A stretch of 64,000 nt of DNA from an uncultured Verrucomicrobiae bacterium (GTDB taxonomy: Bacteria > Verrucomicrobiota > Verrucomicrobiia > Limisphaerales > UBA1100): assembly GCA_937775205.1 (NCBI GenBank), contig CALKBX010000005.1:419423-483422 (forward strand). Reading direction: 5' to 3'. The position numbers and the translations under genes are program-made. Of this stretch, positions 8,030 through 16,807 are shown one piece after another. A model generated the notes under the pieces. That model was not told the DNA's origin and did no database searches. It saw only the letters and a list, made by a program, of their open reading frames with translations. The stretch's first letter is position 1. Every line of letters begins with the position of its first letter.

Positions 8030-8833
8030 ATGGCTGAAGAAAAACAAGATCCCGCAACCGAAGCAAAGGCTACTGAAGCTGCTGCTGAGAAGCCCGCCCC
8101 CGCGGTAAAAGAAGAGGCTCCCGCAAAAGCCGAGAAGCCCGCCAAGGAAAAGAAGGCTGAAAAGCCCGCTAAGGAAGAGAAGGCTGAGAAGCCCGCCAAG
8201 GAAAAGAAGGCTGAGAAGCCCGCCAAGGAAAAGAAGGCTGAGAAGCCCGCCAAGGAAAAGAAGGCTGAAAAGCCCGCTAAGGAAGAGAAGGCTGAAAAGC
8301 CCGCTAAGGAAGAGAAGGCTGAAAAGCCCGCTAAGGAAGAAAAGGCAGAGGGCGAAAAGAAAACCGGGGAAGCTCCGGCTGAATCATCCGAACCGGCCGA
8401 AGGGCATCACTCCGCCCCAACCGCTGCGGATCTATTGGCCGACAACGTTGAAGACGTCAAGGCCATCAAGGCCAAGAAATCGAAGAATGTCACCCACGGC
8501 ATCGTTCACATTCAGGCCACCTTCAATAACACTTTGGTGACCATCACCGACATGCAGGGCAACCCCATCAGTTGGTACAGCGCCGGTCGCGCCGGCTTCA
8601 AGGGCTCCCGAAAAAGCACCTCCTACGCCGCCCAACAAGTGGCCCAACGCGCTGCCAACGATGCCAAAGCCCACGGGCTGCGCGAGGTGGAAGTGCGTGT
8701 CAAAGGCCCCGGCTCCGGCCGCGAATCCGCCATCCGCGCCCTCCAAGCTGTCGGGCTGGAGATCACCACAATCAAAGACGTCACCCCCATTCCACACAAC
8801 GGCTGTCGCCCCAAGAAGCGGCGGCGCGTTTAA
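8030..8833 (+). CDS. rpsK: 30S ribosomal protein S11 with long repeat-bearing N-terminal extension
   Basis: Residues from about 140 to 267 are a normal S11 (uS11): [39 protein letters not shown] and [18 protein letters not shown]. The first 140 residues are foreign to the family and consist of Lys/Glu/Ala/Pro low complexity. The core of this is eight tandem copies of a nine-residue unit (AEKPAKEKK or AEKPAKEEK), then a Glu/Pro/Ser linker. S11 is usually about 128 residues, so the extension doubles it. It is likely disordered; the function is unknown. Confidence 0.95.
   Translation: MAEEKQDPATEAKATEAAAEKPAPAVKEEAPAKAEKPAKEKKAEKPAKEEKAEKPAKEKKAEKPAKEKKAEKPAKEKKAEKPAKEEKAEKPAKEEKAEKPAKEEKAEGEKKTGEAPAESSEPAEGHHSAPTAADLLADNVEDVKAIKAKKSKNVTHGIVHIQATFNNTLVTITDMQGNPISWYSAGRAGFKGSRKSTSYAAQQVAQRAANDAKAHGLREVEVRVKGPGSGRESAIRALQAVGLEITTIKDVTPIPHNGCRPKKRRRV
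8129..8344 (+). repeat. Tandem repeat, eight 27-bp units, in rpsK
   Basis: Eight in-frame 27-bp units encode [18 protein letters not shown]. Units differ at only a few positions (AAG versus GAG at one codon, GAA/GAG and GCC/GCT synonymous changes), which points to recent expansion by slippage or unequal crossing-over. This is a coding minisatellite, not a CRISPR array: there are no spacers. Confidence 0.9.
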
Positions 8834-8855
8834 CTCTCAATAATTTTTTACCACC

Positions 8856-9464
8856 ATGGCACGTTACACTGGACCCCGACTTCGCATCAGCCGCCGCTTG
8901 CGGACGCCTATCTTTGGCCCCTCCAAATATTTGGAGCGCAAGGATTATCCGCCCGGACAACACGGGCAGAGCCGCCGCCGAAAGGCCACCGACTACGCCC
9001 TCGCCCTCATGGAAAAGCAAAAGCTCCGCTTTTATTATGGGTTGATGGAAAAACAATTTCGCGGCGTCTACGAAAAGGCAAACCGCCGCCGCGGAGTGAC
9101 CGGCGAAATCATGCTCCAGATTCTGGAGACGCGCCTGGACAACATTGTTTACAGCCTCGGTTTCGGATACTCCCGCGCCCAAGCGCGGCAGATGGTCACC
9201 CACGGGCACGTGCTCGTGAACGGTAGCCGTGTGAGCACTCCCAGTTACGTCATGAAAGAAGGCGACAAAGTCGGCGTGAAAAACACCGACAAGAGCCGCC
9301 ATCTGGCCGATAAAAATCTCGAGTACTCCACCAGCCGCAATGTGCCCGACTGGTTGAGCCTCGATAAGGATGCTTACGAGGGCGTGATGGAACGCATCCC
9401 CACCCGCGACGACATTCAACCCATCGCCAATGAACAGGCGATTGTAGAATTTTATTCCCGCTAA
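8856..9464 (+). CDS. rpsD: 30S ribosomal protein S4
   Basis: A 202-residue S4 (uS4), full length. MARYTGPRLRISRRL at the start, KDYPPGQHGQ, and the S4 RNA-binding domain around residues 92-155 (LDNIVYSLGFGYSRAQARQMVTHGHVLVNG). It nucleates 30S assembly; in E. coli it also represses the alpha operon. The Cys zinc cluster is absent. A UUCG-capped hairpin follows at once. Confidence 0.97.
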   Translation: MARYTGPRLRISRRLRTPIFGPSKYLERKDYPPGQHGQSRRRKATDYALALMEKQKLRFYYGLMEKQFRGVYEKANRRRGVTGEIMLQILETRLDNIVYSLGFGYSRAQARQMVTHGHVLVNGSRVSTPSYVMKEGDKVGVKNTDKSRHLADKNLEYSTSRNVPDWLSLDKDAYEGVMERIPTRDDIQPIANEQAIVEFYSR

Positions 9465-9466
9465 TC

Positions 9467-9492
9467 GTTGCCGGCCTTCGGGCCGGTGCAAC
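9467..9492 (+). promoter_or_regulatory. UUCG-tetraloop hairpin between rpsD and rpoA
   Basis: CCGGCC (9471-9476), loop TTCG, GGCCGG (9481-9486) form a perfect six-pair stem capped by the extra-stable UUCG tetraloop. GTTG before and CAAC after can extend it around a TG bulge. No T-run follows, so it is not a classic terminator. The 107-nt spacer is the longest inside this operon, so this may be an RNA-processing, attenuation or protein-binding site that adjusts RpoA relative to S4. Confidence 0.6.
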
Positions 9493-9571
9493 CCTGCAAT
9501 TATACGGGCCGCTGGCACGCGGGAACGAAGCCAACGGTCAGATTAAAATTGCAAATAAGAAAAAGAAAAAC

Positions 9572-10639
9572 ATGCCAATACGACTCGGACGATTCGAACA
9601 ACCGAAACACCTCCGCAAAGAGGTGGAAGAAAAAAACTATGCCAAGTTTGTCGCTGAACCTTTTGAGACCGGCTACGGTCACACGGTTGGCAACTCACTC
9701 CGCCGCGTGCTGCTCAGCAGCCTCGAAGGCTCGGCCATCACCTCCATCAAAATCGAGGGCGCCCAGCACGAGTTTTCCGCCGTGGAAGGCGTGGTGGAAG
9801 ATGTCTCGGAAATCATTCTCAACCTTAAAAAAGTGAAGTTCAAGCTGCACTCGCGAGATCCGCAGATGTTGTTGCTCGCCGTGAATAAAGCCGGCGCGGT
9901 CACCGCCGCCGACATTGAGCTCAACCAAAACATCGAGATCATTAACCCCAAGCAGCATATCTGCACGCTGGACAAGAAAAAGAAATTCATGATGGAACTC
10001 GAGGTCCAAGTCGGCCGCGGGTTCTTCAGCGGGGATGACAACAAAAAGGCCAACCAAGCCATCGGCGTCATTGCTATCGACTCGATTTTCTCACCCGTCA
10101 CCAAGGTGCGCTACGATGTGAAAGACGCCCGCGTGGGCCAACGCACTGACTACGACAGCCTCGAGCTGGAAATCTGGACCGACGGCCGCATCAAACCCGA
10201 TGACGCCCTCACTCAGGCCAGCGCCATCCTTAAGCATCACCTCGATGTATTCGTGGATTACGATCAGGAAGCTATTGAGTTTGAGGAAGCCAGCGAAAGC
10301 CACGACGAGGAGAAATCCGAACTCCGTAAGCTGCTGGCCATGAGCGTCAACGAGATCGAACTCTCCGTGCGCGCCGCCAACTGCCTGAACAACGCCAACA
10401 TCACCACCGTTGGCCAGCTCGCCACCAAGTCCGAAGCGGACATGCTCAAGTACCGCAATTTCGGCAAGAAATCACTCAACGAAATCAAGGACAAGCTCAT
10501 CGAGCTGAAGCTCGGCCTCGGCCTCACCTTCGAAGAAGGTGTGTACGATGCCAATGCGGAAATCCAAAACGGAGCCGAAGACTACAGCCCCATGGAAGAA
10601 GAATCCGTGGAAGCAGCTGGCTTGGCCTTTGACGAGTAA
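9572..10639 (+). CDS. rpoA: DNA-directed RNA polymerase subunit alpha
   Basis: A 355-residue alpha subunit. N-terminal dimerisation domain: AKFVAEPFETGYGHTVGNSLRRVLLSS and the GAQHEFSAVEGVVEDV block. The C-terminal domain (from about residue 265) has helix-hairpin-helix residues SVRAANCLNNANITTVGQL and RNFGKKSLNEIKDKL. It scaffolds beta/beta' assembly. A short acidic tail of about 25 residues follows the alpha-CTD. Position between rpsD and rplQ is canonical. Confidence 0.97.
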   Translation: MPIRLGRFEQPKHLRKEVEEKNYAKFVAEPFETGYGHTVGNSLRRVLLSSLEGSAITSIKIEGAQHEFSAVEGVVEDVSEIILNLKKVKFKLHSRDPQMLLLAVNKAGAVTAADIELNQNIEIINPKQHICTLDKKKKFMMELEVQVGRGFFSGDDNKKANQAIGVIAIDSIFSPVTKVRYDVKDARVGQRTDYDSLELEIWTDGRIKPDDALTQASAILKHHLDVFVDYDQEAIEFEEASESHDEEKSELRKLLAMSVNEIELSVRAANCLNNANITTVGQLATKSEADMLKYRNFGKKSLNEIKDKLIELKLGLGLTFEEGVYDANAEIQNGAEDYSPMEEESVEAAGLAFDE

Positions 10640-10651
10640 CGAACAAGCACT

Positions 10652-11437
10652 ATGCGCCACCGTAAACGCACCGCCAAACTAGGCCGCACCAGTGAGCATC
10701 GCACCGCGTTGCTCGCCAACCTCGTGTGCAGCCTCATTAAACACCGTCGCATTCGCACCACCCTCGCCAAGGCCAAAGCCGCCCGCGTGGTGGCCGATAA
10801 AATGGTCACCCTCGGCAAAAAGGGCCAGGAGACGGACAGCTCCATTCAATGCCGCCGACTCGTGGCTGCGCGCTTGCAGCAGCAGCCCCGCCACCACTTC
10901 GCCAAGCACAACGGCGTAAGCGGCAAAGTGCGGCGCGACGAATGGCGCCAAAACGAGGACGTGGTTCGCATTCTCTTTGAGGATATCGCTCCCACCTTTG
11001 CCGAGCGCAATGGTGGTTACACGCGAGTCATCAAGCTCGGTCGTCGCCGTGGCGATGCCGCTGAAATGGCTATCCTTGAATGGGTGAAAGACGGCGACAC
11101 GCCAGTCCGCGAAAGCAAAAATGCACCCAAAGCAAAGGCATCCAAAGCCGAAGCAGTTACCGAGGAAGTGATTGAAGAATCCACCACCGAAGAGGCTTCC
11201 ACCGAGGAAGTTACTGAAGAAGCTGTGACCGAGGAATCAACGGAAGAAGTTGCATCCGAGGAAACGGAGACTGCGGAAGAAGAAACGGAGACTGCGGAAG
11301 AAGAAACGGAGACTGCGGGAGAAGAAACGGAGGTGTCCGAAGAAGCCGCTTCAGAGGGAACAAACGAGGAGCCGGATGCGAAGTCCGAAGAGTCAAAGGA
11401 CGAACCCAAGTCAGACGACGAAAAGAAATCAGACTAA
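10652..11437 (+). CDS. rplQ: 50S ribosomal protein L17 with acidic C-terminal tail
   Basis: Residues 1 to about 148 are a complete L17 (bL17): MRHRKRTAKLGRTSEHRTALLANL, VRRDEWRQNEDVVRILFEDIAPTFAERNGGYTR and LGRRRGDAAEMAILEW. A tail of about 110 residues follows, made of Glu/Thr/Ser/Ala repeats (EETETAEE-type, three near-identical copies at about 11262-11321) and ending in DDEKKSD. It is highly acidic, the opposite of most ribosomal protein tails. Last gene of the operon, followed by an intrinsic terminator. Confidence 0.95.
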   Translation: MRHRKRTAKLGRTSEHRTALLANLVCSLIKHRRIRTTLAKAKAARVVADKMVTLGKKGQETDSSIQCRRLVAARLQQQPRHHFAKHNGVSGKVRRDEWRQNEDVVRILFEDIAPTFAERNGGYTRVIKLGRRRGDAAEMAILEWVKDGDTPVRESKNAPKAKASKAEAVTEEVIEESTTEEASTEEVTEEAVTEESTEEVASEETETAEEETETAEEETETAGEETEVSEEAASEGTNEEPDAKSEESKDEPKSDDEKKSD

Positions 11438-11465
11438 CCTCCGGCGTTTCCAATAACCCAATTGC

Positions 11466-11500
11466 AACCCGCCCCGCTCGAAAAGTGGGGCGGGTTTTTT
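11466..11500 (+). terminator. Rho-independent terminator of the ribosomal operon
   Basis: AACCCGCCCC (11466-11475) pairs with GGGGCGGGTT (11487-11496) around an 11-nt loop, and the stem runs straight into TTTTTT. It lies 28 nt after the L17 stop, at the boundary between the ribosomal operon and the symporter gene. Confidence 0.93.
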
Positions 11501-11536
11501 ATTGGGTCAGCCGCTCAATTCGGTATCCTTTGCGCG

Positions 11537-13453
11537 ATGAATTTCGCGGATTATCTTGTTCTCTTTATATATTTCACCGGAATGGCCGGCATCGGCTTTT
11601 GGGCCATGCGGCAGGTGAAAGGGCAGGAGGATTATTTTATGGGCGGCCGCAAATTCGGCAAGCTGATGCAAACCTTTGCCGCCTTTGGCGCGGGCACCGG
11701 TTCCGCCGACCCCGTAAACACCGCCCGCGGCACCTTCGCCAACGGGATGAGCGGAATGTGGGGCGTGATGTATTGGCTCTTCGTCACGCCCATCTATTGG
11801 ATTAGCGCCGTGTGGTACCGCCGCATGCGCTGCCTCACCCTTGGCGACTGGTTCACCGAGCGCTACGAATCCAAATCGATGGGCGTCGCCTATGCGATCT
11901 TCGGCTGCTTTTATTATATGGTCTACGGCGCCATGCTCTTCACCGCCATCGGAAAAGTCGCTGTGCCGCTGATGGGAGCGGAACTGTTCGGGGTGCAAAC
12001 CGAATACGTGCTAGTGCCCTTGGTCGCCGTCATTGTCACTTTGTACGGCGTGCTCGGCGGGCTCACCGCCGCCTACTGGACCGACCTCATCCAAGGCATC
12101 TGCATTATTTTGCTTTCGATTTTACTCATCCCCTTTGGCTTGAATGCGGTGGTGGAAAAATTTGGAGCCACCGGCGACACGTGGACCGATGGCTTCCGCG
12201 TGATGCACGAGCAATTGCCCGCGTCCACTTTTGAAATTGTGGGCGGCGGCGCGGCCAGCGAATTTCCCTTGTACGCCATAGTCACCATTGTGATTATGAA
12301 CATGATTGGCATCGTGCTCACGCCGCATTTCATCGTCACCGGCGGCGGCTCGGCCAAGAGCGAGCACGACGCCCGAGTGGGGCTCGTCACCGGCAACTTC
12401 ATCAAACGCTTTTGCACCATCGGCTGGGTCATCACCGCGCTGATTGTGCTCACGCTGTACGGCAGCGACGCCGCCCTCATCAAAGACGCCGACATGGCGT
12501 GGGGCGTGGCCACCAAGGAATTGCTCGGGCCGCTGGGCATCGGACTGGTCGGCCTGATGCTTGCCTGTTTACTGGCCGCGCTGATGAGCAGTGTGGATTG
12601 CTATATGCTCGTGTGTTCCGCGCTGGTGGTTCGCAATATATATGTGCCGTACATCAACCCCAAGGCGGGCGATCGGGAATGCCTCCGCCTCGGTCGCATC
12701 ACCGGCGGCATAGTGGTGCTTGGCGCGGTGGTTATTTCCGTCACGATGCTGGATATGTTCAAGCAACTGGAATTGACGTGGATTGTGCCGATGACCTTTG
12801 CCGCGTTGTTTTGGCTGGGCATGTTCTGGCGGCGCGCCACCACCAAGGCCGGTTGGATTACCATAGTTTTTTGTTTACTCACTTTCTTTATTTTGCCCCG
12901 TGTGATTCCCGCCGTGGCCCCGAGCTTGCGATCCAATCCGGATTTTGCGCAGGTCAATCAACCGGCGGATGCCAAGGCAGCTGGTGGTAAATCAATTTAT
13001 TGGACCGGTGGCGTGAAGGCTGTGGACGACATTTCGCGCGGCGAAGGTTCGTTTCGTTTTGATATGATGATTTACGACAAGCTGTTGGGCTACGATCTCA
13101 CGACCGTCCGCAACGCAACGCTGAAGACGCTGGAATTTCCATTCAAAATCATCGCGCCTTTTCTGGTGATGATTATTGCGAGCTTGCTTACGAGGCCCAA
13201 TTCCAAGGAGGCGCTCGATCGGTTGTATGTGCGAATGAAAACCCCAGTGCGGCCAGATCCCGACGAGGATAAAGTCGAGATGGAAAAAAGCTACGCGGAG
13301 CCGAGTCGTTTCGATGACCGAAAGCTGTTCCCTAAAACCCAACTGGAAATTCAACGGCCGACGCCAATGGATTTCTGGGGGTTCATCGCCTGCTTTGCGA
13401 TTTGTTTCGCGATCATCGGGCTGGTGTTTTGGGTGGCAGGGATTGGGGCGTAA
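11537..13453 (+). CDS. Sodium:solute symporter (SSS/SLC5 family)
   Basis: A 638-residue polytopic membrane protein. The ATG at 11537 (MNFADYLVLFIYFTGMAGIGFWAMRQVKGQEDYFMGGRKF) fits the SSS N-terminus, including YFMGGR; earlier in-frame codons run back into the terminator. GAGTGSADPVNTARGTFANGMSGMWGVM and the later transmembrane segments match the LeuT-fold sodium symporters. It is longer than the 500-550 residues usual for the family because of a large loop after about residue 450 and a C-terminal extension. The substrate cannot be deduced. It stands alone between the ribosomal terminator and a convergent transporter. Confidence 0.9.
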   Translation: MNFADYLVLFIYFTGMAGIGFWAMRQVKGQEDYFMGGRKFGKLMQTFAAFGAGTGSADPVNTARGTFANGMSGMWGVMYWLFVTPIYWISAVWYRRMRCLTLGDWFTERYESKSMGVAYAIFGCFYYMVYGAMLFTAIGKVAVPLMGAELFGVQTEYVLVPLVAVIVTLYGVLGGLTAAYWTDLIQGICIILLSILLIPFGLNAVVEKFGATGDTWTDGFRVMHEQLPASTFEIVGGGAASEFPLYAIVTIVIMNMIGIVLTPHFIVTGGGSAKSEHDARVGLVTGNFIKRFCTIGWVITALIVLTLYGSDAALIKDADMAWGVATKELLGPLGIGLVGLMLACLLAALMSSVDCYMLVCSALVVRNIYVPYINPKAGDRECLRLGRITGGIVVLGAVVISVTMLDMFKQLELTWIVPMTFAALFWLGMFWRRATTKAGWITIVFCLLTFFILPRVIPAVAPSLRSNPDFAQVNQPADAKAAGGKSIYWTGGVKAVDDISRGEGSFRFDMMIYDKLLGYDLTTVRNATLKTLEFPFKIIAPFLVMIIASLLTRPNSKEALDRLYVRMKTPVRPDPDEDKVEMEKSYAEPSRFDDRKLFPKTQLEIQRPTPMDFWGFIACFAICFAIIGLVFWVAGIGA

Positions 13454-13531
13454 ACACTTTCCTCATTCCTCGCCTTTACTTTGGTTGCTGGCGTTTTTGT
13501 GCCATTTCAAGCGGCATATTTCCGTAATGGC

Positions 13532-15163
13532 TCAGCGCTCCAGCTTGTCTTCGATCCGGTCGAGCTTTTGGTTCAGCTTGCGGTAGCCGTGACCGAACCA
13601 GACCAGCAGGATGAATGCGCCCACCACGCCCACACCCACCCACTGCGCCTTGCTCCAGATGGACCAAGCCGCGCCGATGGAAGCGGCCAGAAGCGCCAGC
13701 CCCATTGCGAGGTTGAGCGCCACGCGCTTGCCGCCTTTGGGCAGCGCATCGCCCATCAATTCCTTGCTATTGATCATGCAGAAAAAAGTGAAGTACGCAA
13801 TTGGCAGCAGCACCATCCCGAAAATACTGGTGGGCACGGCCAGCCAGAATTTTGCGTCTGCGTTGCTCCAAAGGTACAGAAATCCAAGCGCGCCGGTGAT
13901 GCCGGGTAGCAATGAGCCGGCGCGGTGAACGCCGCCGCTCATTTTCGCGCCCAGCGCTTCGGTGAGGCAAAATCCGTTGATGAGCATCAAAATGATAATG
14001 GTGGAAACCGCCATCCCGACCACGCCGATGCCGAAGATGGTTTGAGAAACGGCTTTGTTGCCGGTGAGTTTTTCCAGCGAACCGGCGAGTTGAAAGGCAT
14101 CGCGACTGACGAGCATCGCGGCGAGTTGGCGGTCCTGATGATTGGGCGATTCCATCACGCCGAGGTGCGTTTGGATTCCTGCGAGATTCTTTTCGTAGGC
14201 TCCCTGCAATTTCGCGGTTTGTTCCGTGGCCATTTCTGTGTTCAGTAATCCTTCGTCGTACTTGCCGTGGAATTGGTTGGCCGAGGCGATCACCACGCAG
14301 GTGGTGGCGAGGAAAAATGGAATGAATAATCCCATGCCGAGATCGAAGCTGGCCAGTCCGCGATGTTCTTTTCCCCAGCCTTTGCGCAGCATGGAGTAGG
14401 GGAGCAGGAAGGTCATGTTAATGCCCACGGCGGTGGCGGCGGCGGTGACCATGCGATCGCGTTGGGAATCGAGAATGACGTTGTTCCAATAATCCGGCGC
14501 GCTGGAGGCGGCGATGAATCCCGCAAACTTATCGGCTGGTTGCGAGAGTAAGCTGAAATCCGGGATGAAGCCTTTGGCAATGGAACCCCAGTTGAGTTCC
14601 CCGGCCATCACGACGACCACGCCAAAAAAGCTCAGCACGATGATGCCCACCAAAATTTTGAGGATCATTTCAAATGCTTTGACTCCTTTGCTGTCGTACA
14701 TCCACACCACCACTGTGGCGATGGAAAAGAGCACGAGAGCGCAGAGGAGATCGCCATTTTCGCCATTGAAGAGGCCGAGGTTTTGCTGGAGCGCAGCGGT
14801 GCCGAGGGAAAATTGCGGCATCGCCCAGACGAGGTTGGCGAGCATCGCAGCGATCAGCCAGCCCCAGCCGAGCACGGGATTGATGTGTTGGTTGATAGCT
14901 TGGAAGGGGCTCTTGCCGGTGGACAAGGTGACATAACCAATTACCGAAAGCATCAGCACCCCGAAGATCATCATGAGCGGCTGCAGCCAAAGCAGCTGCG
15001 TGCCGCCGATGACGCCAAGGTACAGGCTGCCCGCTAGCGAACCGCCGCCCAACGTAATGGCGCCCTGCAACCAACCGGGGCCGGAGAGCTTGGTGTAGGT
15101 TTTGATTTTCTCGGAGGCGGAAGCGTTCTCAACGCTCGTTAGCAATTCCTTCTCCTCGGGCAA
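13532..15163 (-). CDS. Nramp-related transporter with non-canonical metal motifs
   Basis: A 543-residue membrane protein with about 11 hydrophobic segments. The first segment (SGPGWLQGAITLGGGSLAGSLYLGVIGG) and overall layout match the Nramp (SLC11) LeuT-fold family. The metal-binding DPGN motif of TM1 is replaced by a GGGS-type sequence, and the MPH motif of TM6 by INMTFLLPYSM, so a classical Mn/Fe role is doubtful. No ATG is available upstream in frame; translation appears to start at TTG 15163 (MPEEKELL). A polar loop of about 60 residues interrupts TM7-8. Other members of the family group with magnesium or unknown transporters. Confidence 0.8.
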   Translation of the reverse strand: MPEEKELLTSVENASASEKIKTYTKLSGPGWLQGAITLGGGSLAGSLYLGVIGGTQLLWLQPLMMIFGVLMLSVIGYVTLSTGKSPFQAINQHINPVLGWGWLIAAMLANLVWAMPQFSLGTAALQQNLGLFNGENGDLLCALVLFSIATVVVWMYDSKGVKAFEMILKILVGIIVLSFFGVVVVMAGELNWGSIAKGFIPDFSLLSQPADKFAGFIAASSAPDYWNNVILDSQRDRMVTAAATAVGINMTFLLPYSMLRKGWGKEHRGLASFDLGMGLFIPFFLATTCVVIASANQFHGKYDEGLLNTEMATEQTAKLQGAYEKNLAGIQTHLGVMESPNHQDRQLAAMLVSRDAFQLAGSLEKLTGNKAVSQTIFGIGVVGMAVSTIIILMLINGFCLTEALGAKMSGGVHRAGSLLPGITGALGFLYLWSNADAKFWLAVPTSIFGMVLLPIAYFTFFCMINSKELMGDALPKGGKRVALNLAMGLALLAASIGAAWSIWSKAQWVGVGVVGAFILLVWFGHGYRKLNQKLDRIEDKLER

Positions 15164-15215
15164 GTGGCATCGTTTTCTTCGCTCATAAGCTGGCGATGAG
15201 TAGAACGGGGTTTTT

Positions 15216-16805
15216 TCAAGCGGATTGGAAGCCTGAAGTGAACTGCTGTCGGCAGCACGTTAACGCGCCTTCGCGAAATCGAAGCACACCAAATGCGTTT
15301 CGCTGCGGAGATATACGCGGCGGTCGGCCATCGCGGGCGCGGCCCAGCAGGGGGGGCGGAGTTGGGGGACTTGGTAAGCGGCCAAGCTCGGTTGGCTTTT
15401 TGGCGTTGAGGGCGAAGATGCCGAGCTTGCCGGTTTCACCGAGCACGATGAGTTTGCCGTCGGCTTGGATCAAGGAGCCGCGACCGTACTTGTTCGTCGG
15501 CGGGCCGTATTTGTTCCATGCCTCGTCCTGATCCCAGAGGATTTTTCCGGTGGCAAACGTGACGCAACGAAAACGGCCATCCGGCTCGTTGCGGCCGCTG
15601 AAGGCGTAAAGGTTGCCTTCGTGCACAATGGGCGTCATCCAATGCAAGCCGATCACTTCTTCGTGGCGGCGGTCTTTTGCGCGGCGTTTGAGAGTGCTCC
15701 AAACTTCACTATAGCCGCTGAGGTCGGGCTTGATTTTGAGCACGAACGCGCCTTCGCCGTAATACGCCGACGAACAAAAAACGTGGTCGCCGATGACGAC
15801 AGGGTTGGAGGCGTTTACCGATTCGTTGGAGCGCGCGCGGAACCATCGCTTGAAATGTACCTTGCCAGTTTTGGGATCGAGCGCGACGAGGCCCTGTCGC
15901 ATCAGGCAAAAGGCCACGCGCTTGCCGTGCACGGAGGCGATGACGGGCGAGGCGTAGCTGGCGAGTTTTTCCGCGCCGTTCCAATCCATCAACGGCTCGC
16001 CGGGCCAGCCGAGTTTTGGAGTTTTGTGCCACGTGGTTTTGCCCACGCTTTGCCAAATGGTTTTGCCGGTTTGGGCGTTAAAGGCGACCATCCCGCTTTC
16101 GGTTTGGCCGCCGACCATCGTGAGCAGGAGGTTGCCCTCGAGCACGGGCGTGCTGCCGACGCCGAAGAAGTTGGGGTGCACTTTAAAATCCTTGTGAGTG
16201 TCGCGCCGCCAGATTTGTTTGCCGGTCTTGAGGTCGAGGCACAGCAACACGCCTTCCGCGCCGAAGGTGTAGCAGCGGTTTTTTGTGAGCAACGGCGCGC
16301 CGCGCGGGCCGTTGTTGTAGCCGTAGGGATCTTCGTACGTGGTGGGATAGGCGTGGCGCCAAATGAGTTTGCCGGTTTTGGCGTCGAGACAATCGATGGC
16401 CTCCACGTCGAGATGTTTGGCGATGGCCGCGGGCCATTCGATGAATCCGCGTCGCCGCGTGGTTTGGATTGCGGCTTTGAGGCTGGCCTCGGTGAGGCGC
16501 TCTTTGGCCTTCAACGCGGCGAGTTCGCCATTGATGTATTTGATGATCGACGCGGGCGTGTCGTTTTCTTCGACTTTATATAATTTGCTGGCGCGGTGGA
16601 ACACCACCACTTTGCCATCGCGAATGGAGGGCGCGGAATAGCCGGTCCCGATGCGGCGGGAAAAATTTTGTGGCGGCCCGGCTTTGGGAAACGCATCGAG
16701 GATGCCTTTTTCCTTTGAGACATTATTGCCCGTGGGGCCGAGGAAACGCGGCCAGTCATCCGCGGGAGTGGTGGCGCACAGCAGCAGCAGAACCACGAAG
16801 TGCAT
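15216..16805 (-). CDS. Secreted PQQ-type beta-propeller protein, frameshifted near the 3' end
   Basis: The ATG at 16805 (MHFVVLLLLCATTPADDWPRFLGP) gives a signal peptide and the DWPRFLGP start typical of PVC-group propellers. Repeated blades follow (LDAKTGKLIWRHAYP, LDLKTGKQIWRRDTH, FNAQTGKTIWQSV). No dehydrogenase active-site residues were recognised. The open frame ends at 15216 with a nonsensical Pro/Arg tail. Switching frame near 15381-15389 gives the expected last blade (PCWAAPAMADRRVYLRSE, then a TAA whose last base is 15260). So the gene carries a one-base frameshift. It starts two bases after the SMP-30 gene, as an operon. Confidence 0.8.
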   Translation of the reverse strand: MHFVVLLLLCATTPADDWPRFLGPTGNNVSKEKGILDAFPKAGPPQNFSRRIGTGYSAPSIRDGKVVVFHRASKLYKVEENDTPASIIKYINGELAALKAKERLTEASLKAAIQTTRRRGFIEWPAAIAKHLDVEAIDCLDAKTGKLIWRHAYPTTYEDPYGYNNGPRGAPLLTKNRCYTFGAEGVLLCLDLKTGKQIWRRDTHKDFKVHPNFFGVGSTPVLEGNLLLTMVGGQTESGMVAFNAQTGKTIWQSVGKTTWHKTPKLGWPGEPLMDWNGAEKLASYASPVIASVHGKRVAFCLMRQGLVALDPKTGKVHFKRWFRARSNESVNASNPVVIGDHVFCSSAYYGEGAFVLKIKPDLSGYSEVWSTLKRRAKDRRHEEVIGLHWMTPIVHEGNLYAFSGRNEPDGRFRCVTFATGKILWDQDEAWNKYGPPTNKYGRGSLIQADGKLIVLGETGKLGIFALNAKKPTELGRLPSPPTPPPLLGRARDGRPPRISPQRNAFGVLRFREGALTCCRQQFTSGFQSA

Positions 16806-16807
16806 TT

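Noticed and set aside
8129..8344. Regular repeats as a CRISPR array
   Set aside because: Repeats are contiguous, coding and in frame; there are no spacers or cas genes.
15465..16583. Long plus-strand frame opposite a PQQ propeller
   Set aside because: Antisense of clear propeller blades.
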